Shown piece after piece: positions 15,199 to 24,036 of a DNA stretch of 64,000 nucleotides. The translations under genes were made by a program, and so were the position numbers. The notes below the pieces were generated by a model. That model was not told where the DNA came from and did not search any database. It worked only from the letters and a program-made list of their open reading frames with translations. The DNA comes from Helicobacter sp. 11S03491-1 (GTDB lineage Bacteria; Campylobacterota; Campylobacteria; Campylobacterales; Helicobacteraceae), in NCBI RefSeq assembly GCF_002272835.1, contig NZ_MLAO01000005.1, forward strand, positions 1-64,000, written 5' to 3'. Positions within the stretch are counted from its first letter, which is position 1. Each line of letters begins with the position of its first letter.

Positions 15199-15831
15199 TT
15201 ATCTTCTTTTTTGTTTTGTTATTCTTTCATCTTCAGGTTTGAGTTCAGGCTTTTTTGATGACTTTATTAAATGGGTTTGGTTTGAATGATTTTTATAATA
15301 ATCACTCACCGAAGGATTTTTAAACTGCATGCGTTCATTAAGATTGCGATCAGAATAAAATGTTATAATGACATTATCAAAAGGGGATAGCGGCGTTTTT
15401 GGGAGACCCTCCCTTTTGACTTCATAAGATGGGGAGAGAGGCGGTTGTGACCCTCTCATCTTATCAACCACAGCTCTAAATCTAATTCCTTGATTATTTT
15501 CCCACTCATAAATTTTCGCTTGTTTGGTTCCCTCTATATCAATATAAGCCTCTTTAAAAATTCTTGTGTATTCTCGGATAGATTTTCCTAAATCAAGCAA
15601 TTCTTCAAGATGAATATAACCTTTTGAATCTTTTTCTAAATGCAATTTAATATGTTTAGCTCCCATTCCTTTGTTTTTGGCTACATTATGATAACCTTTC
15701 ACATACATCACCACTTCTTCAATAATGGCATTTTCTATCATCTCCAGATCGCTTTGGGTAGTAATAGGTGTGGCTTTTTTCTCATTAAAGGTTGTGTTAT
15801 AAATACCTGTGATTTCTTTTTTGTTTTCCAT
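15199..15831 (-). CDS. Effector-like family 2, copy 1 (longest, two hairpin elements)
   Basis: This is the first copy in transcription order, 210 residues from the MENKKE start that matches its paralogues and has aaaggaat in front. A start at 15876 (MDKLPKNKEED) also has a good site, but its extra codons are the 3' relic of another array copy read in a different frame. Compared with copies 2 and 3 it has 18 extra residues. Three are near IEGTKQAK, and the rest are a second PLSPS unit (SYEVKREGLPKTPLSPF) coded by a second palindromic element. The tail is TKQKRR. Role as for the other copies. Confidence 0.8.
   Translation of the reverse strand: MENKKEITGIYNTTFNEKKATPITTQSDLEMIENAIIEEVVMYVKGYHNVAKNKGMGAKHIKLHLEKDSKGYIHLEELLDLGKSIREYTRIFKEAYIDIEGTKQAKIYEWENNQGIRFRAVVDKMRGSQPPLSPSYEVKREGLPKTPLSPFDNVIITFYSDRNLNERMQFKNPSVSDYYKNHSNQTHLIKSSKKPELKPEDERITKQKRR
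15377..15464 (+). repeat. Two adjacent palindromic elements in family 2 copy 1
   Basis: The first (15377-15419) has arms TCAAAAGG and CCTTTTGA. The second (15424-15464) has arms ATAAGATG and CATCTTAT and the loop AGGCGGTTGTGACC. Each is a clean 8-bp stem around a similar GC-rich core, yet the stem sequences are unrelated to each other and to those of copies 2 and 3. Only 4 bases separate the two. Confidence 0.7.
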
Positions 15832-15889
15832 ATTTATTCCTTTATCTTCTTCTTTGTTTTTGGGGAGTTTGTCCATAACGTATTCCTTT

Positions 15890-17230
15890 CTAAAATTCAT
15901 TTTCGTCATCACTCATATCTTCATCATTGATGGTTTTATATTCTTTAAAAAATTCTGCGACCATTTCGTTATTTTTGGGTACCGGAAAGAATATGTCGGT
16001 GTTGGGTGAAATAAAGATCCGGCTACCTTCCCTGATAGTGATAATAGGCTTGATACGCACCTGTTCTCTTAAGATTTGAGCGATAATATTGCTAATATCC
16101 CCTCTCATAGAATTAAGCATTTGTGTTGTTTGATAACCTTGTAAGAAATTACCCCCGTTTGGATTTAATTTATTGTTAAGAGTAGAGGATAGTGCGAGCA
16201 TTAATCCATTTGAGAGAGTTGAGAATGTTAAAGGAAGTCCGTATCTCTCCCATATTTTATTATGCAAAGTTCCTACTAATCCTGCATAGCCTTTAACATC
16301 AGCCCCTTTGGCGTCTGATAAAATGATATTAACTCCTTGAGGGGTGAGGATTCGATTCCAAACAACTTCCAATCGATATTCACCAATCTTATTATTATTG
16401 TTGTAAAATCCAATGACTCTAGAGCCTTTGGGAATTAAAACAGCCCTGCCCATAGAGGCATAAATATCACTTTCAACTTGAGCTACGATTTTATTACCGC
16501 CGATTTGAGAGGATATAGGTGTTATTAAGGTTGCAGGGATCATTCGATCGGCAGTGATTGTTCTTAATAGTTTATTTTCGTTGCTGGCAATATCTTTTTT
16601 ATCAAAATTGGAAAATTCATCAGTCCCATATTCTTTCTCTTTGTTGGCTTGTGCATAGATTTCAGGATTGTTAATCTCATCAAGACCGGATAAAGAGTTA
16701 TCACTACGACTGTTGCTTGCGGAAGAAAATCGTTTGGCTAACAAGGCTAAACGAGCTTTGTTAGCAGGAGAGGCAGAGGCATAATCAAATTGAGCGTTCT
16801 TATTGTTTGGATTGATACTCCCATCAGGGTTTCTACTTAAAGAATTTGGATTATTTTTGTTGTTACCTAAAACAATCAAGCCTTTATTTGAGTTTGAAGT
16901 ATCTGCTAAACCCATCTTTTTTTGGATTGCTTTGATTTTTTCTTCAATGACTTGAAAACTATTTTTTTCATCTTGCAAATCTCTATCTTCTTGATTATTT
17001 TTGTTTTGGGCGTTTTGGGTATTTCTTTGAGTCTCTCTGATTTCTCTTGCTTTTTTTTCTTTATCATTTTGAAACAAATAATCTTCAATAGGATATTTGA
17101 TAGAGTTTTCAAATTCATTATCATCATCGTCCTTATTTATTTTTGCAATCATAAGAAGAATAAAAAATCCAACAAGCAATGCCAGGAAAAAACTAGCAAT
17201 TTTATGGGTTTTTATCCAAGTTAAAATCAT
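15890..17230 (-). CDS. virB10: VirB10 T4SS core protein
   Basis: This 446-residue protein has one inner-membrane helix near the N-terminus (IASFFLALLVGFFILLMIA, 11-29), a long charged and Asn-rich periplasmic linker and the C-terminal VirB10/TrbI beta-barrel. The barrel carries the conserved stretches LITPISSQIGGNKIVAQVES, RAVLIPKGSRVIGFY and IWERYGLPLTFSTL. VirB10 spans both membranes and forms the outer pore with VirB7 and VirB9. It follows virB9 with a 2-bp gap. Its end is 14 bp from a possible start of the effector-like array, so that array is cotranscribed with the core machine. Confidence 0.95.
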   Translation of the reverse strand: MILTWIKTHKIASFFLALLVGFFILLMIAKINKDDDDNEFENSIKYPIEDYLFQNDKEKKAREIRETQRNTQNAQNKNNQEDRDLQDEKNSFQVIEEKIKAIQKKMGLADTSNSNKGLIVLGNNKNNPNSLSRNPDGSINPNNKNAQFDYASASPANKARLALLAKRFSSASNSRSDNSLSGLDEINNPEIYAQANKEKEYGTDEFSNFDKKDIASNENKLLRTITADRMIPATLITPISSQIGGNKIVAQVESDIYASMGRAVLIPKGSRVIGFYNNNNKIGEYRLEVVWNRILTPQGVNIILSDAKGADVKGYAGLVGTLHNKIWERYGLPLTFSTLSNGLMLALSSTLNNKLNPNGGNFLQGYQTTQMLNSMRGDISNIIAQILREQVRIKPIITIREGSRIFISPNTDIFFPVPKNNEMVAEFFKEYKTINDEDMSDDENEF

Positions 17231-17232
17231 CG

Positions 17233-18642
17233 CTATTTCTCACTGTTCTCACCGGATTTTTTAACTGTATCAGGAACAATGGGTTTAATGATTTGGTTTT
17301 GCTTTTGAGTTCTGATTTCATCCAGTTCTTTTTTAGAGGGAATTTTTTGCACACAGACATACTCATCACCCAGTCTTAAAGTCCATTTGACATTGACATC
17401 TTCAGCAATAATGTAGTTGCCTACCACTCTTGAATTGATAGGATTGTCGTACCCATCAACTACTTTATAGGGATAAGGAAATTTTGAGATAGCTTTGGCT
17501 CTGTCGTATTTGAAATAAGTATAAGTGCCATCATCAAAAATATCGTAAGCTTCAAGTTCTTTTGCTTGTTGATAAGATTTTTTATAAAGCCATAAACTCC
17601 ACCACATTCGCTTTTTTCGGGGTGCTTGGTAATAATGCTTTCTAATTTTTGATTTATCGATGTAAATATGATTGCTCTCATCGCCAATTGTAATAAATTT
17701 TCCATCATCAGTTTCGACAGAGGAATAATTGACGCTTTTAGCACTATCTCCAATGCCATTTTTATTTTTTGTATTCAAATCTTTTTGAGTGAGGCTTGTA
17801 TTAGAAGTATGAGATACATTTAATTGATTTGACTTAGAATTAGTATTATCGGTATTTTGAGTGCTTTTTGAGAGTTGTGCATTAATTGTTTTTAACTCTT
17901 CTAATTTTTTAAGTTTCTCTGCCTTTTTCGCCTCTTGGGGAATAATGTCAATTTTGCCAATTTTGCGATCATCTGAAATAAATACGCTTAGCGCCGGGTT
18001 TCTTGAGTTTGTAAAATGAGTTGAAAATAAATAAAAAGTATAGATTTTTCCGCTTACTCCAATCACGGTTAGGTTAGTATCCACTCCAATTAAGAGCGGT
18101 TTGAGGATAAGAATATTTGAAAGATTATAACCATCTTTTTTAGGGGCTAAAACTTCAAAAAAACTGCTATCACCAACAGATACATAGGCGATTGTATCTT
18201 TATCAAAAATAAAAGTGGTACTCATCGCATAGCGGAGACGAATTTTTGGAGTGTTGCCTGCTTTATAAATAATGTTTAGATTATTGTCTTGGGGATTTCT
18301 TTTTTTAAAGAAAAATGAGCTTTGAATAGCATTTAAAAATTGCATTTTTTGAGCTTCTTGAGCATTTTGTTCTTCTTGATATTCCTCTAAAGTCATTTCA
18401 TCAATATTTGAATTATTTGAAGACGTATTAGATGAAGATGAAGAAATAGAGGCATTTTGAGTATTATTAAAAGGTGAGGGAGCTTCCACAGTCCCATAAG
18501 CAAATCCACTCACAAGCAACCCCACAATCACCAACTCTTTAATTCTCAAATCCTTTTTTCCCTTATATAGAGATTTTATTTTTTCTTCTTTTCTCTCCTT
18601 TATCTTATTTTTTACAAATTCCTTTAATATGAAGATTTTCAT
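17233..18642 (-). CDS. virB9: VirB9 T4SS core protein (extended)
   Basis: This is a 469-residue VirB9/CagX-like protein. An unusually long charged N-terminus (about 35 residues) precedes the hydrophobic secretion signal (LVIVGLLVSGFAYG). The VirB9 N-terminal domain (about 125-225, IRLRYAMSTTFIFDKDTIAYV and on) is joined by a coiled and Ser/Asn-rich linker to the C-terminal domain (about 300-440, TYFKYDRAKAISKFPYPYKV, YIIAEDVNVKWTLRLGDEYVC) that contacts VirB7 and VirB10 in the outer membrane complex. It has a 2-bp gap to virB8 and to virB10. The long linker makes it larger than VirB9 of Agrobacterium. Confidence 0.93.
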   Translation of the reverse strand: MKIFILKEFVKNKIKERKEEKIKSLYKGKKDLRIKELVIVGLLVSGFAYGTVEAPSPFNNTQNASISSSSSNTSSNNSNIDEMTLEEYQEEQNAQEAQKMQFLNAIQSSFFFKKRNPQDNNLNIIYKAGNTPKIRLRYAMSTTFIFDKDTIAYVSVGDSSFFEVLAPKKDGYNLSNILILKPLLIGVDTNLTVIGVSGKIYTFYLFSTHFTNSRNPALSVFISDDRKIGKIDIIPQEAKKAEKLKKLEELKTINAQLSKSTQNTDNTNSKSNQLNVSHTSNTSLTQKDLNTKNKNGIGDSAKSVNYSSVETDDGKFITIGDESNHIYIDKSKIRKHYYQAPRKKRMWWSLWLYKKSYQQAKELEAYDIFDDGTYTYFKYDRAKAISKFPYPYKVVDGYDNPINSRVVGNYIIAEDVNVKWTLRLGDEYVCVQKIPSKKELDEIRTQKQNQIIKPIVPDTVKKSGENSEK

Positions 18643-18644
18643 TG

Positions 18645-20273
18645 CTAACCCTTCTTGATAATTTCAATACTATTGCTGCTAAAGGGCGAGGGAAGATTTT
18701 TAGAGGGTGTGTGGATAGACTTAGATTTTTCAATATCGCTTTTATTATTTTTTATTCGATTAGGAGTGGTAGAATTGGTAGTTTCTCCTTCAAAATTCTG
18801 AGACTCTTTAGCGTTATTGTCATCATGAAACTTGTTATTTTCATGACGGTTGTCTTGATTGTTAAAATCTTTATTATTTAGGATTTGTTCTTGAATTTTG
18901 AGATTTAAAATCTCTCTTTGGAGTTCATCGACTTGTTCTTGAGGGATATTCTTTTTATTTTGGTTTAAAATCATTTGGAGTTGATTGATTTGTTGTTTAA
19001 TCTTTCTCTTCTTATCTTCTATGGATAGATTATCTTGAGAATTGTCGTTATATAAATTTTTATTTTGTAAGTTATTGAGAGTGTCTTTATAGTCGTTATT
19101 CTTAAAAGAATCATCAATATTTGAAGGGGACTTATTAGAATCATTTGGTTTAAGACTATTGGTATTGAAAGTATTGTCATTAGTATTTAAATTATCTTGG
19201 CTGGTTTTATTTTCTTGATAGAAATAAGTTTCATTGAGAATATCATCTTCAGAATTGTCTTTGAGGTTTTTGTATTTAATTCTTGATTGAGAAGTTTTAA
19301 CTTTATTTTCATCAGGCAATTCTTTGATGGTAGCAATTTCAGTGATGGCATAACCGGTAACCGTGAATCCTGTTGGATTTTTAGGCAATGAATTATAATC
19401 AATCTCAATATTTTTAAATTTATAAGAAATAATAATTCGATAGCGTTTTTCAGATTTTAATATTCCATTATAATATAAAGAAATAGATACATCAGCATTA
19501 GCATAGCCTTTTTTAATGAGGGCAATATTAACAATTTTAACCACTCGAGTAAGGCTATTATTGCTATAAATAGAATCTTCTTGAGCAATGATTCTTTCAA
19601 ACACATTCCAGACTTCAGGCGAACTTTGCTCTTTGATGATATCGCTTCTTTCTTTGTCATCAATCCTATTAATATCTTCTCTATTAATAATATAAGCTCC
19701 TAAAAGTTGTCTATTCAAGGCTTCATTAGCAGTAATAGATTGATCGGCTTTTTGAATGATGGCAAAGTTTTGAGTATCGTTACTAAAAGTCACTAAGTAG
19801 GGTTCTTTTTCTTTAAGAGGAAAAAAAGTTAGAATTAAGATAAATTCAATGAAACTAATGAGAAAGAAAAATCCGGCAATAAGTATGAGGTAATTTCCAA
19901 TTTTGCGTTCTATTTTAAAAAGACTGCCTGCGTCTTGCACAGTTTCATATATGGAATTTGAATACATTTTTTGACGCAGTTTAGGCAATATGAGACTTGT
20001 TATTTTTTCTTTTACTTTATAGATACTTGATTTGATTTTCTTATTTTTTGGATCATTTTTGGTTTTAGCAATTTTTTCTTCAAGCTCTTCTTGTTGTTCT
20101 TCCGAAAATTTTTCTATCAAAATGCTTTCTTGATTTTGATTTGTTTGATTGATATTTTGTGAGTATTGAATAGAATTATCTTGATTGAGATTTGTATCTT
20201 CTGCAAAATTGTTTTCTTTAGACAATATTTCATGATTAGGATTGTCTTTTTGATTTTCAATTTTGAATTCCAT
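18645..20273 (-). CDS. virB8: VirB8 T4SS scaffold protein with long disordered tail
   Basis: This 542-residue protein is about twice the usual VirB8 length. A charged cytoplasmic part (1-110) is followed by one membrane helix (LIAGFFFLISFIEFILILTF, near 132-151) and the periplasmic NTF2-like VirB8 domain (about 165-320, EVWNVFERII, VVKIVNIALIKKGYANADVS, IEIDYNSLPKNPTGFTVTGY). After that come about 210 residues rich in Asn, Asp, Gln and Lys with a coiled-coil patch (KKRKIKQQINQLQMILNQNK). VirB8 links inner-membrane parts with VirB9/VirB10. The tail is low complexity and has no family I know. Confidence 0.92.
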   Translation of the reverse strand: MEFKIENQKDNPNHEILSKENNFAEDTNLNQDNSIQYSQNINQTNQNQESILIEKFSEEQQEELEEKIAKTKNDPKNKKIKSSIYKVKEKITSLILPKLRQKMYSNSIYETVQDAGSLFKIERKIGNYLILIAGFFFLISFIEFILILTFFPLKEKEPYLVTFSNDTQNFAIIQKADQSITANEALNRQLLGAYIINREDINRIDDKERSDIIKEQSSPEVWNVFERIIAQEDSIYSNNSLTRVVKIVNIALIKKGYANADVSISLYYNGILKSEKRYRIIISYKFKNIEIDYNSLPKNPTGFTVTGYAITEIATIKELPDENKVKTSQSRIKYKNLKDNSEDDILNETYFYQENKTSQDNLNTNDNTFNTNSLKPNDSNKSPSNIDDSFKNNDYKDTLNNLQNKNLYNDNSQDNLSIEDKKRKIKQQINQLQMILNQNKKNIPQEQVDELQREILNLKIQEQILNNKDFNNQDNRHENNKFHDDNNAKESQNFEGETTNSTTPNRIKNNKSDIEKSKSIHTPSKNLPSPFSSNSIEIIKKG

Positions 20274-20274
20274 C

Positions 20275-20508
20275 TTATATTCCTAATTCTTCAAATTTTT
20301 TAAGATAATTATTGTTGTATGAATCTAAATTGGTGTTTTTTTGAATATGTTGAATCTTTTTTTTATCTAAACATGCACAAGGACTTTTATACATTTCATA
20401 GTATTTATTTGTACAACCAAGAAATGCCATTCCACAAATACCCAGTATTACCGGTTTAATCTTTTGAGTTTTGATAAATTTGAATTGATTTTTTAACGGG
20501 TTGTTCAT
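20275..20508 (-). CDS. virB7: VirB7-like lipoprotein
   Basis: This 77-residue protein has a lipobox (AFLGC, Cys about residue 32) after a hydrophobic stretch preceded by an unusually long basic lead (MNNPLKNQFKFIKTQK). The mature part is short and carries a CxC pair (PCACLD), like small VirB7 lipoproteins that anchor VirB9 to the outer membrane through a disulphide. The start overlaps the virB6 stop by 4 bp and the end is 1 bp before virB8, the normal VirB7 position. The assignment relies on position and lipobox. Confidence 0.8.
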   Translation of the reverse strand: MNNPLKNQFKFIKTQKIKPVILGICGMAFLGCTNKYYEMYKSPCACLDKKKIQHIQKNTNLDSYNNNYLKKFEELGI

Positions 20509-21683
20509 TTTTTACCTCCTCCAAGTTTTGAAGCACCAAAGGAAATTCCTTTTTGTATAAGACTTTTGGCTTTTTTAGCAAGAGGTGCTGCAGCTACACT
20601 CCCTCCACCTGTTAATCCGGCGAGAGCTGCATTGGCAAGTCCTTTCATGCCTCCACCTCCTTGAGAATAAGCTTGTTTCATTAAGCCTAAGGCACTACCG
20701 GCTGCAGCACCTCCCAGCATGCTTGCCACAGCCGCAGTGCCTTTTGTAGCCATATTTGTGATATTTCCAGCTCCTGATATATCGCTCTGAGTTCCCATAA
20801 GGGAGTCTATAATTTTTGAAATAAATTGCAAAAGCAGTATGGATATGACTCCCACTACACACATGAGAAAAAATATTCCTATGATCTCGTATGTATCTAG
20901 TACGTTTATATTAAATATCGAATTATTCTTGATTTCAACTGTTGTGGGTGTTATTTTGATTAAGGCATTCATAGCGCCTGTATTTAAAGAAGCCATCAAT
21001 AATAAAGCGGGTTGATAGAGTGTTAGTGAAATTAAGAGTTTCAGATATGCTCCGAGTATTCCTCTTGTTTGAGGAAAAAGCATTAATCCTATAAAAAATA
21101 TTGCCATTGAAGACCAAACATAGTATTGAATGGTTGTCATAATAATAATTATGCACAATATGCACAGATAGATTAATTGTATGAGTATAGCTATCGTTCC
21201 AAGTAAGATTTGAAAAATAGTTCCCCCGATTTTAAAAATACTAAAGTCTTTCCAGATTGTTTTACTTATAGATGAAATAAGTTGAAAATTTTGAGTGATG
21301 ATTGTATCAATACCTGTTTTTTCTTCAATTTGAGTGAGTGTTCCTGTTTTGGCAATAGCTTTGGTTATTCCATCGGATAAAACTTCAGAGGGTAATTTGA
21401 TAAAATTATTAAAATATTCCATAAATTTTGTGGGGTCATTTAATGCCCAGCCTGAGAAAGCTATATATGCAAGAAATATACATAGATTCACTATGGCTTT
21501 TATTTCAAACATATCTCTATCTTTAATTTTTTTAATTGCCCATATCCATATCAAGACAGATATCATCGCAGGAAAAATAAATTGAAGTTTTAAAGTTTCG
21601 CTGATAGATTGAGCTAATGAATTTCCAAAATTACCTAAAACATTGGTGAAACTTCCCATCAAATTAGCATAGATATCATTCAT
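20505..21683 (-). CDS. virB6: VirB6 inner-membrane channel protein
   Basis: This 392-residue polytopic protein has at least six hydrophobic segments (for example FIFPAMISVLIWIWAI, IFQILLGTIAILIQLIYLC, ISILLLQFISKII). It ends in a Gly/Ala-rich, Lys-rich C-terminal region (MLGGAAAGSALGLMKQ to SKLGGGKK). VirB6/TrbL proteins form part of the inner-membrane passage. The gene overlaps virB4 by 8 bp and virB7 by 4 bp, so translation is coupled. The glycine-rich basic tail is typical of VirB6/TrbL relatives on mobile elements. Confidence 0.92.
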   Translation of the reverse strand: MNDIYANLMGSFTNVLGNFGNSLAQSISETLKLQFIFPAMISVLIWIWAIKKIKDRDMFEIKAIVNLCIFLAYIAFSGWALNDPTKFMEYFNNFIKLPSEVLSDGITKAIAKTGTLTQIEEKTGIDTIITQNFQLISSISKTIWKDFSIFKIGGTIFQILLGTIAILIQLIYLCILCIIIIMTTIQYYVWSSMAIFFIGLMLFPQTRGILGAYLKLLISLTLYQPALLLMASLNTGAMNALIKITPTTVEIKNNSIFNINVLDTYEIIGIFFLMCVVGVISILLLQFISKIIDSLMGTQSDISGAGNITNMATKGTAAVASMLGGAAAGSALGLMKQAYSQGGGGMKGLANAALAGLTGGGSVAAAPLAKKAKSLIQKGISFGASKLGGGKK

Positions 21684-24027
21684 TGATATATTTCTCTTTC
21701 CAACTGTTTGGGAAATTTTTTTTGAGTTCTTTGAGTCTGCTTACGTTGTTAGCATTAGAATTAAAAACATTGAGATATTTTCCAAGTTTGGCAAGATTGA
21801 CATCAAGAATATTTGAGCTGTTATCAATTCTATTTTTCAATAGGATTTTGCGTTCATTTTTCGAAGTTGAGATTAAAAATTCCTTTTCAATATCTGATAA
21901 AACTATCCCGTGTTTTTCAAGCTTATCAATATTTTTAGTAGGGAATAAGATAATTTGTCCCATATTTTCAATAAATGAAGAAGCATTTTTGACTTCATCA
22001 AGCTGGTTTATATCTTGAAAGGCAAGAGCGATGACACCATTGACTTTTCTTGCTTGTGTGATAGCAAGATTAAGTTTTTCATTCATCATTTCATTTTCTG
22101 TATAAGATTTGAATTCATCGATAAACATGAAAAAGCCTTTATTATTTTCTTTGGCTTCATAAATCATTTTATGGAACAGGTAATACGCGACTAAAGACGC
22201 GTCTTTCTCTGAATTGACTATAAAATCCATATTTAAAGTGGTGAGTTGATTTTTAAAACTTAGGGAGTCTTGAGTTTTATTGAATATAGCATTATTTAAA
22301 TATCTGTTTAGTTGTATTTTGACAGATTCATCATTCATCTTAACGATACCCTCTGCAATATCGCTTAATTGAGGCACAATCCCTTGAATGCTCAGATTGT
22401 GATAGACATCTCTAAGTACTTTTTCAATGGAAGATATTTTTACAATATCTTCCGGATTGCTTTCATGAACACCAACTAAGAATCCTAGCCATGCACTTAG
22501 AAAACTGATATTATCAATGCTGTATTCCAATGTAAGGGGATTGATGTAAAAATCCTCTCCCGTATTGTATTCTCCATTAAAGAATTCAGTCATGATTCTC
22601 ATTCCATAGAGTCTATCAAGGGCTAGGATATTGATAGGATACTTCATGGCATTCATCATCAAAAAGGACACAAGCGTAGTTTTCCCGGCTCCTGTCCCTC
22701 CAATGATCATTGTATGTCCCAAGACATATTCATTATTTTTGACTTCTTCAGCGTGAAAATTGAATAAAAAAGGCGATAGACTCTGATTTTTAAAAACAGA
22801 CAAAGGCATATTGCCCCAAGAATTTTTATTTCTTCCTGCGGGTTCTTTCTCAAAAAGAATCATTGTAGAGATTATTTTAGAGCTTTGGAGTCGTTTTCTG
22901 GCATTGAGATTGCTTCGATTAGGGAAAAAACTGAAAAATGTTGGGATCATATTGATGGTTTCAATCACAGCTACCAAACCATAGTTTTTGAATATATTGA
23001 GGATTTGTTGGCTGATATTATCCAGTGATTTTTTGTTTTTATCTTTCACCAAAACCACTAATGAAAGATTTTGAATGATTACCCTATCAGTTTTAACCAG
23101 TTCTCTAAGTTCGGCAAGACTTTCTTTTATAAGATCCGAAGAGGTTTTTCTTTTAGATTCAATCTTCGAAATTGCTTTGTTTTTAGATATTGGATCAATT
23201 GATAAAATAATATCAACTTGACATTCAAGATGTAATAAATTCGATAGCGTAAGAGATGTGATCTCTTCTGTATCATAAGATTTAACACCAATAATGCGAT
23301 TGTAAGTTTTTTCCCCGTTAAAATCTTGAATATAATAATCTTTATGAAAACTGACGTTGCTTGCGATATAACTGTCGCTTAAGATTCCGTTTTGAGGATT
23401 AAATGGAATATAAATTCCGTTGATATATTCACCATAAAATCTCAATATATCTACAGAGTTAAGTTGTTTGGGTGATAAATCAATAAGTGTTTGACAAACT
23501 CTTTGAATGATAGCTTTTAGGATAATTTCTTTGTTGATATGGGTTACATTGGTATTTTTTTCTTCTTTGATGGAAGTTGTCAATTCAAGTTTCTTTTTTT
23601 CTAAAAATCCTGTGAAATTCGTACTTTTACTCTCAAAGATTAAAAAATATTGATTTACAAATACCCTTTCTTTCCCCTCCCAGAGATTGATAATTTCTCT
23701 AACATATTTATTGGGTATATCTTCATATTTTTGATTGAATAAAAATTCTCTTCGTTTAGTAATTACTCTAAGTTCAATACCTTCATCAATCGCATTGAGT
23801 GCATTCAGGCGATTCATAAATAATTCGCTCATATCGCTTTCATTGAGATTGCTGTAATTGACTCCTTCAAGAGTGATCATGCCTACAAGATTCTCTTTTT
23901 TTGTGATAATAAAATCATCATTGAAAATTCCAAGAATATTGTTTTCTTCGATGATAGAATAATGATTGGGTAAAGTTTTGCCAAAAAGAAAATTCCCATA
24001 GTGTTTGATACTTTCAATTAAATTCAT
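21676..24027 (-). CDS. virB4: VirB4 T4SS ATPase
   Basis: This is a 783-residue traffic ATPase with Walker A GGTGAGKTT (about 443-451), Walker B GFFMFIDEFKSY, and the downstream motifs ITQARKVNGVIALAFQDINQ and GQIILFPTK. The N-terminal third carries the CagE/TrbE/VirB4 domain (for example FFPNRSNLNARKRLQSSK just before the ATPase domain). VirB4 powers pilus subunit extraction and substrate movement. VirB3 is a separate gene 9 bp upstream and not fused, unlike in some Campylobacter and H. pylori systems. Confidence 0.96.
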   Translation of the reverse strand: MNLIESIKHYGNFLFGKTLPNHYSIIEENNILGIFNDDFIITKKENLVGMITLEGVNYSNLNESDMSELFMNRLNALNAIDEGIELRVITKRREFLFNQKYEDIPNKYVREIINLWEGKERVFVNQYFLIFESKSTNFTGFLEKKKLELTTSIKEEKNTNVTHINKEIILKAIIQRVCQTLIDLSPKQLNSVDILRFYGEYINGIYIPFNPQNGILSDSYIASNVSFHKDYYIQDFNGEKTYNRIIGVKSYDTEEITSLTLSNLLHLECQVDIILSIDPISKNKAISKIESKRKTSSDLIKESLAELRELVKTDRVIIQNLSLVVLVKDKNKKSLDNISQQILNIFKNYGLVAVIETINMIPTFFSFFPNRSNLNARKRLQSSKIISTMILFEKEPAGRNKNSWGNMPLSVFKNQSLSPFLFNFHAEEVKNNEYVLGHTMIIGGTGAGKTTLVSFLMMNAMKYPINILALDRLYGMRIMTEFFNGEYNTGEDFYINPLTLEYSIDNISFLSAWLGFLVGVHESNPEDIVKISSIEKVLRDVYHNLSIQGIVPQLSDIAEGIVKMNDESVKIQLNRYLNNAIFNKTQDSLSFKNQLTTLNMDFIVNSEKDASLVAYYLFHKMIYEAKENNKGFFMFIDEFKSYTENEMMNEKLNLAITQARKVNGVIALAFQDINQLDEVKNASSFIENMGQIILFPTKNIDKLEKHGIVLSDIEKEFLISTSKNERKILLKNRIDNSSNILDVNLAKLGKYLNVFNSNANNVSRLKELKKNFPNSWKEKYINE

Positions 24028-24036
24028 TGAGCATTC

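Noticed and set aside
9268-15831. Regular repeats as a possible CRISPR array
   Set aside because: The repeats are whole genes of 500 to 600 bp with 10 to 33 bp spacers, not short repeats with unique spacers, and no cas genes are present.
15832-15912. Longer N-terminus for family 2 copy 1
   Set aside because: The added codons overlap virB10 or read through the relic of another array copy in the wrong frame, while the MENKKE start matches both paralogues.
18660-18740. Segment AGAGGGTGTGTGG in virB8, similar to the P4 loop of family 1
   Set aside because: No matching stem or outer arms could be found, so the similarity is probably chance.
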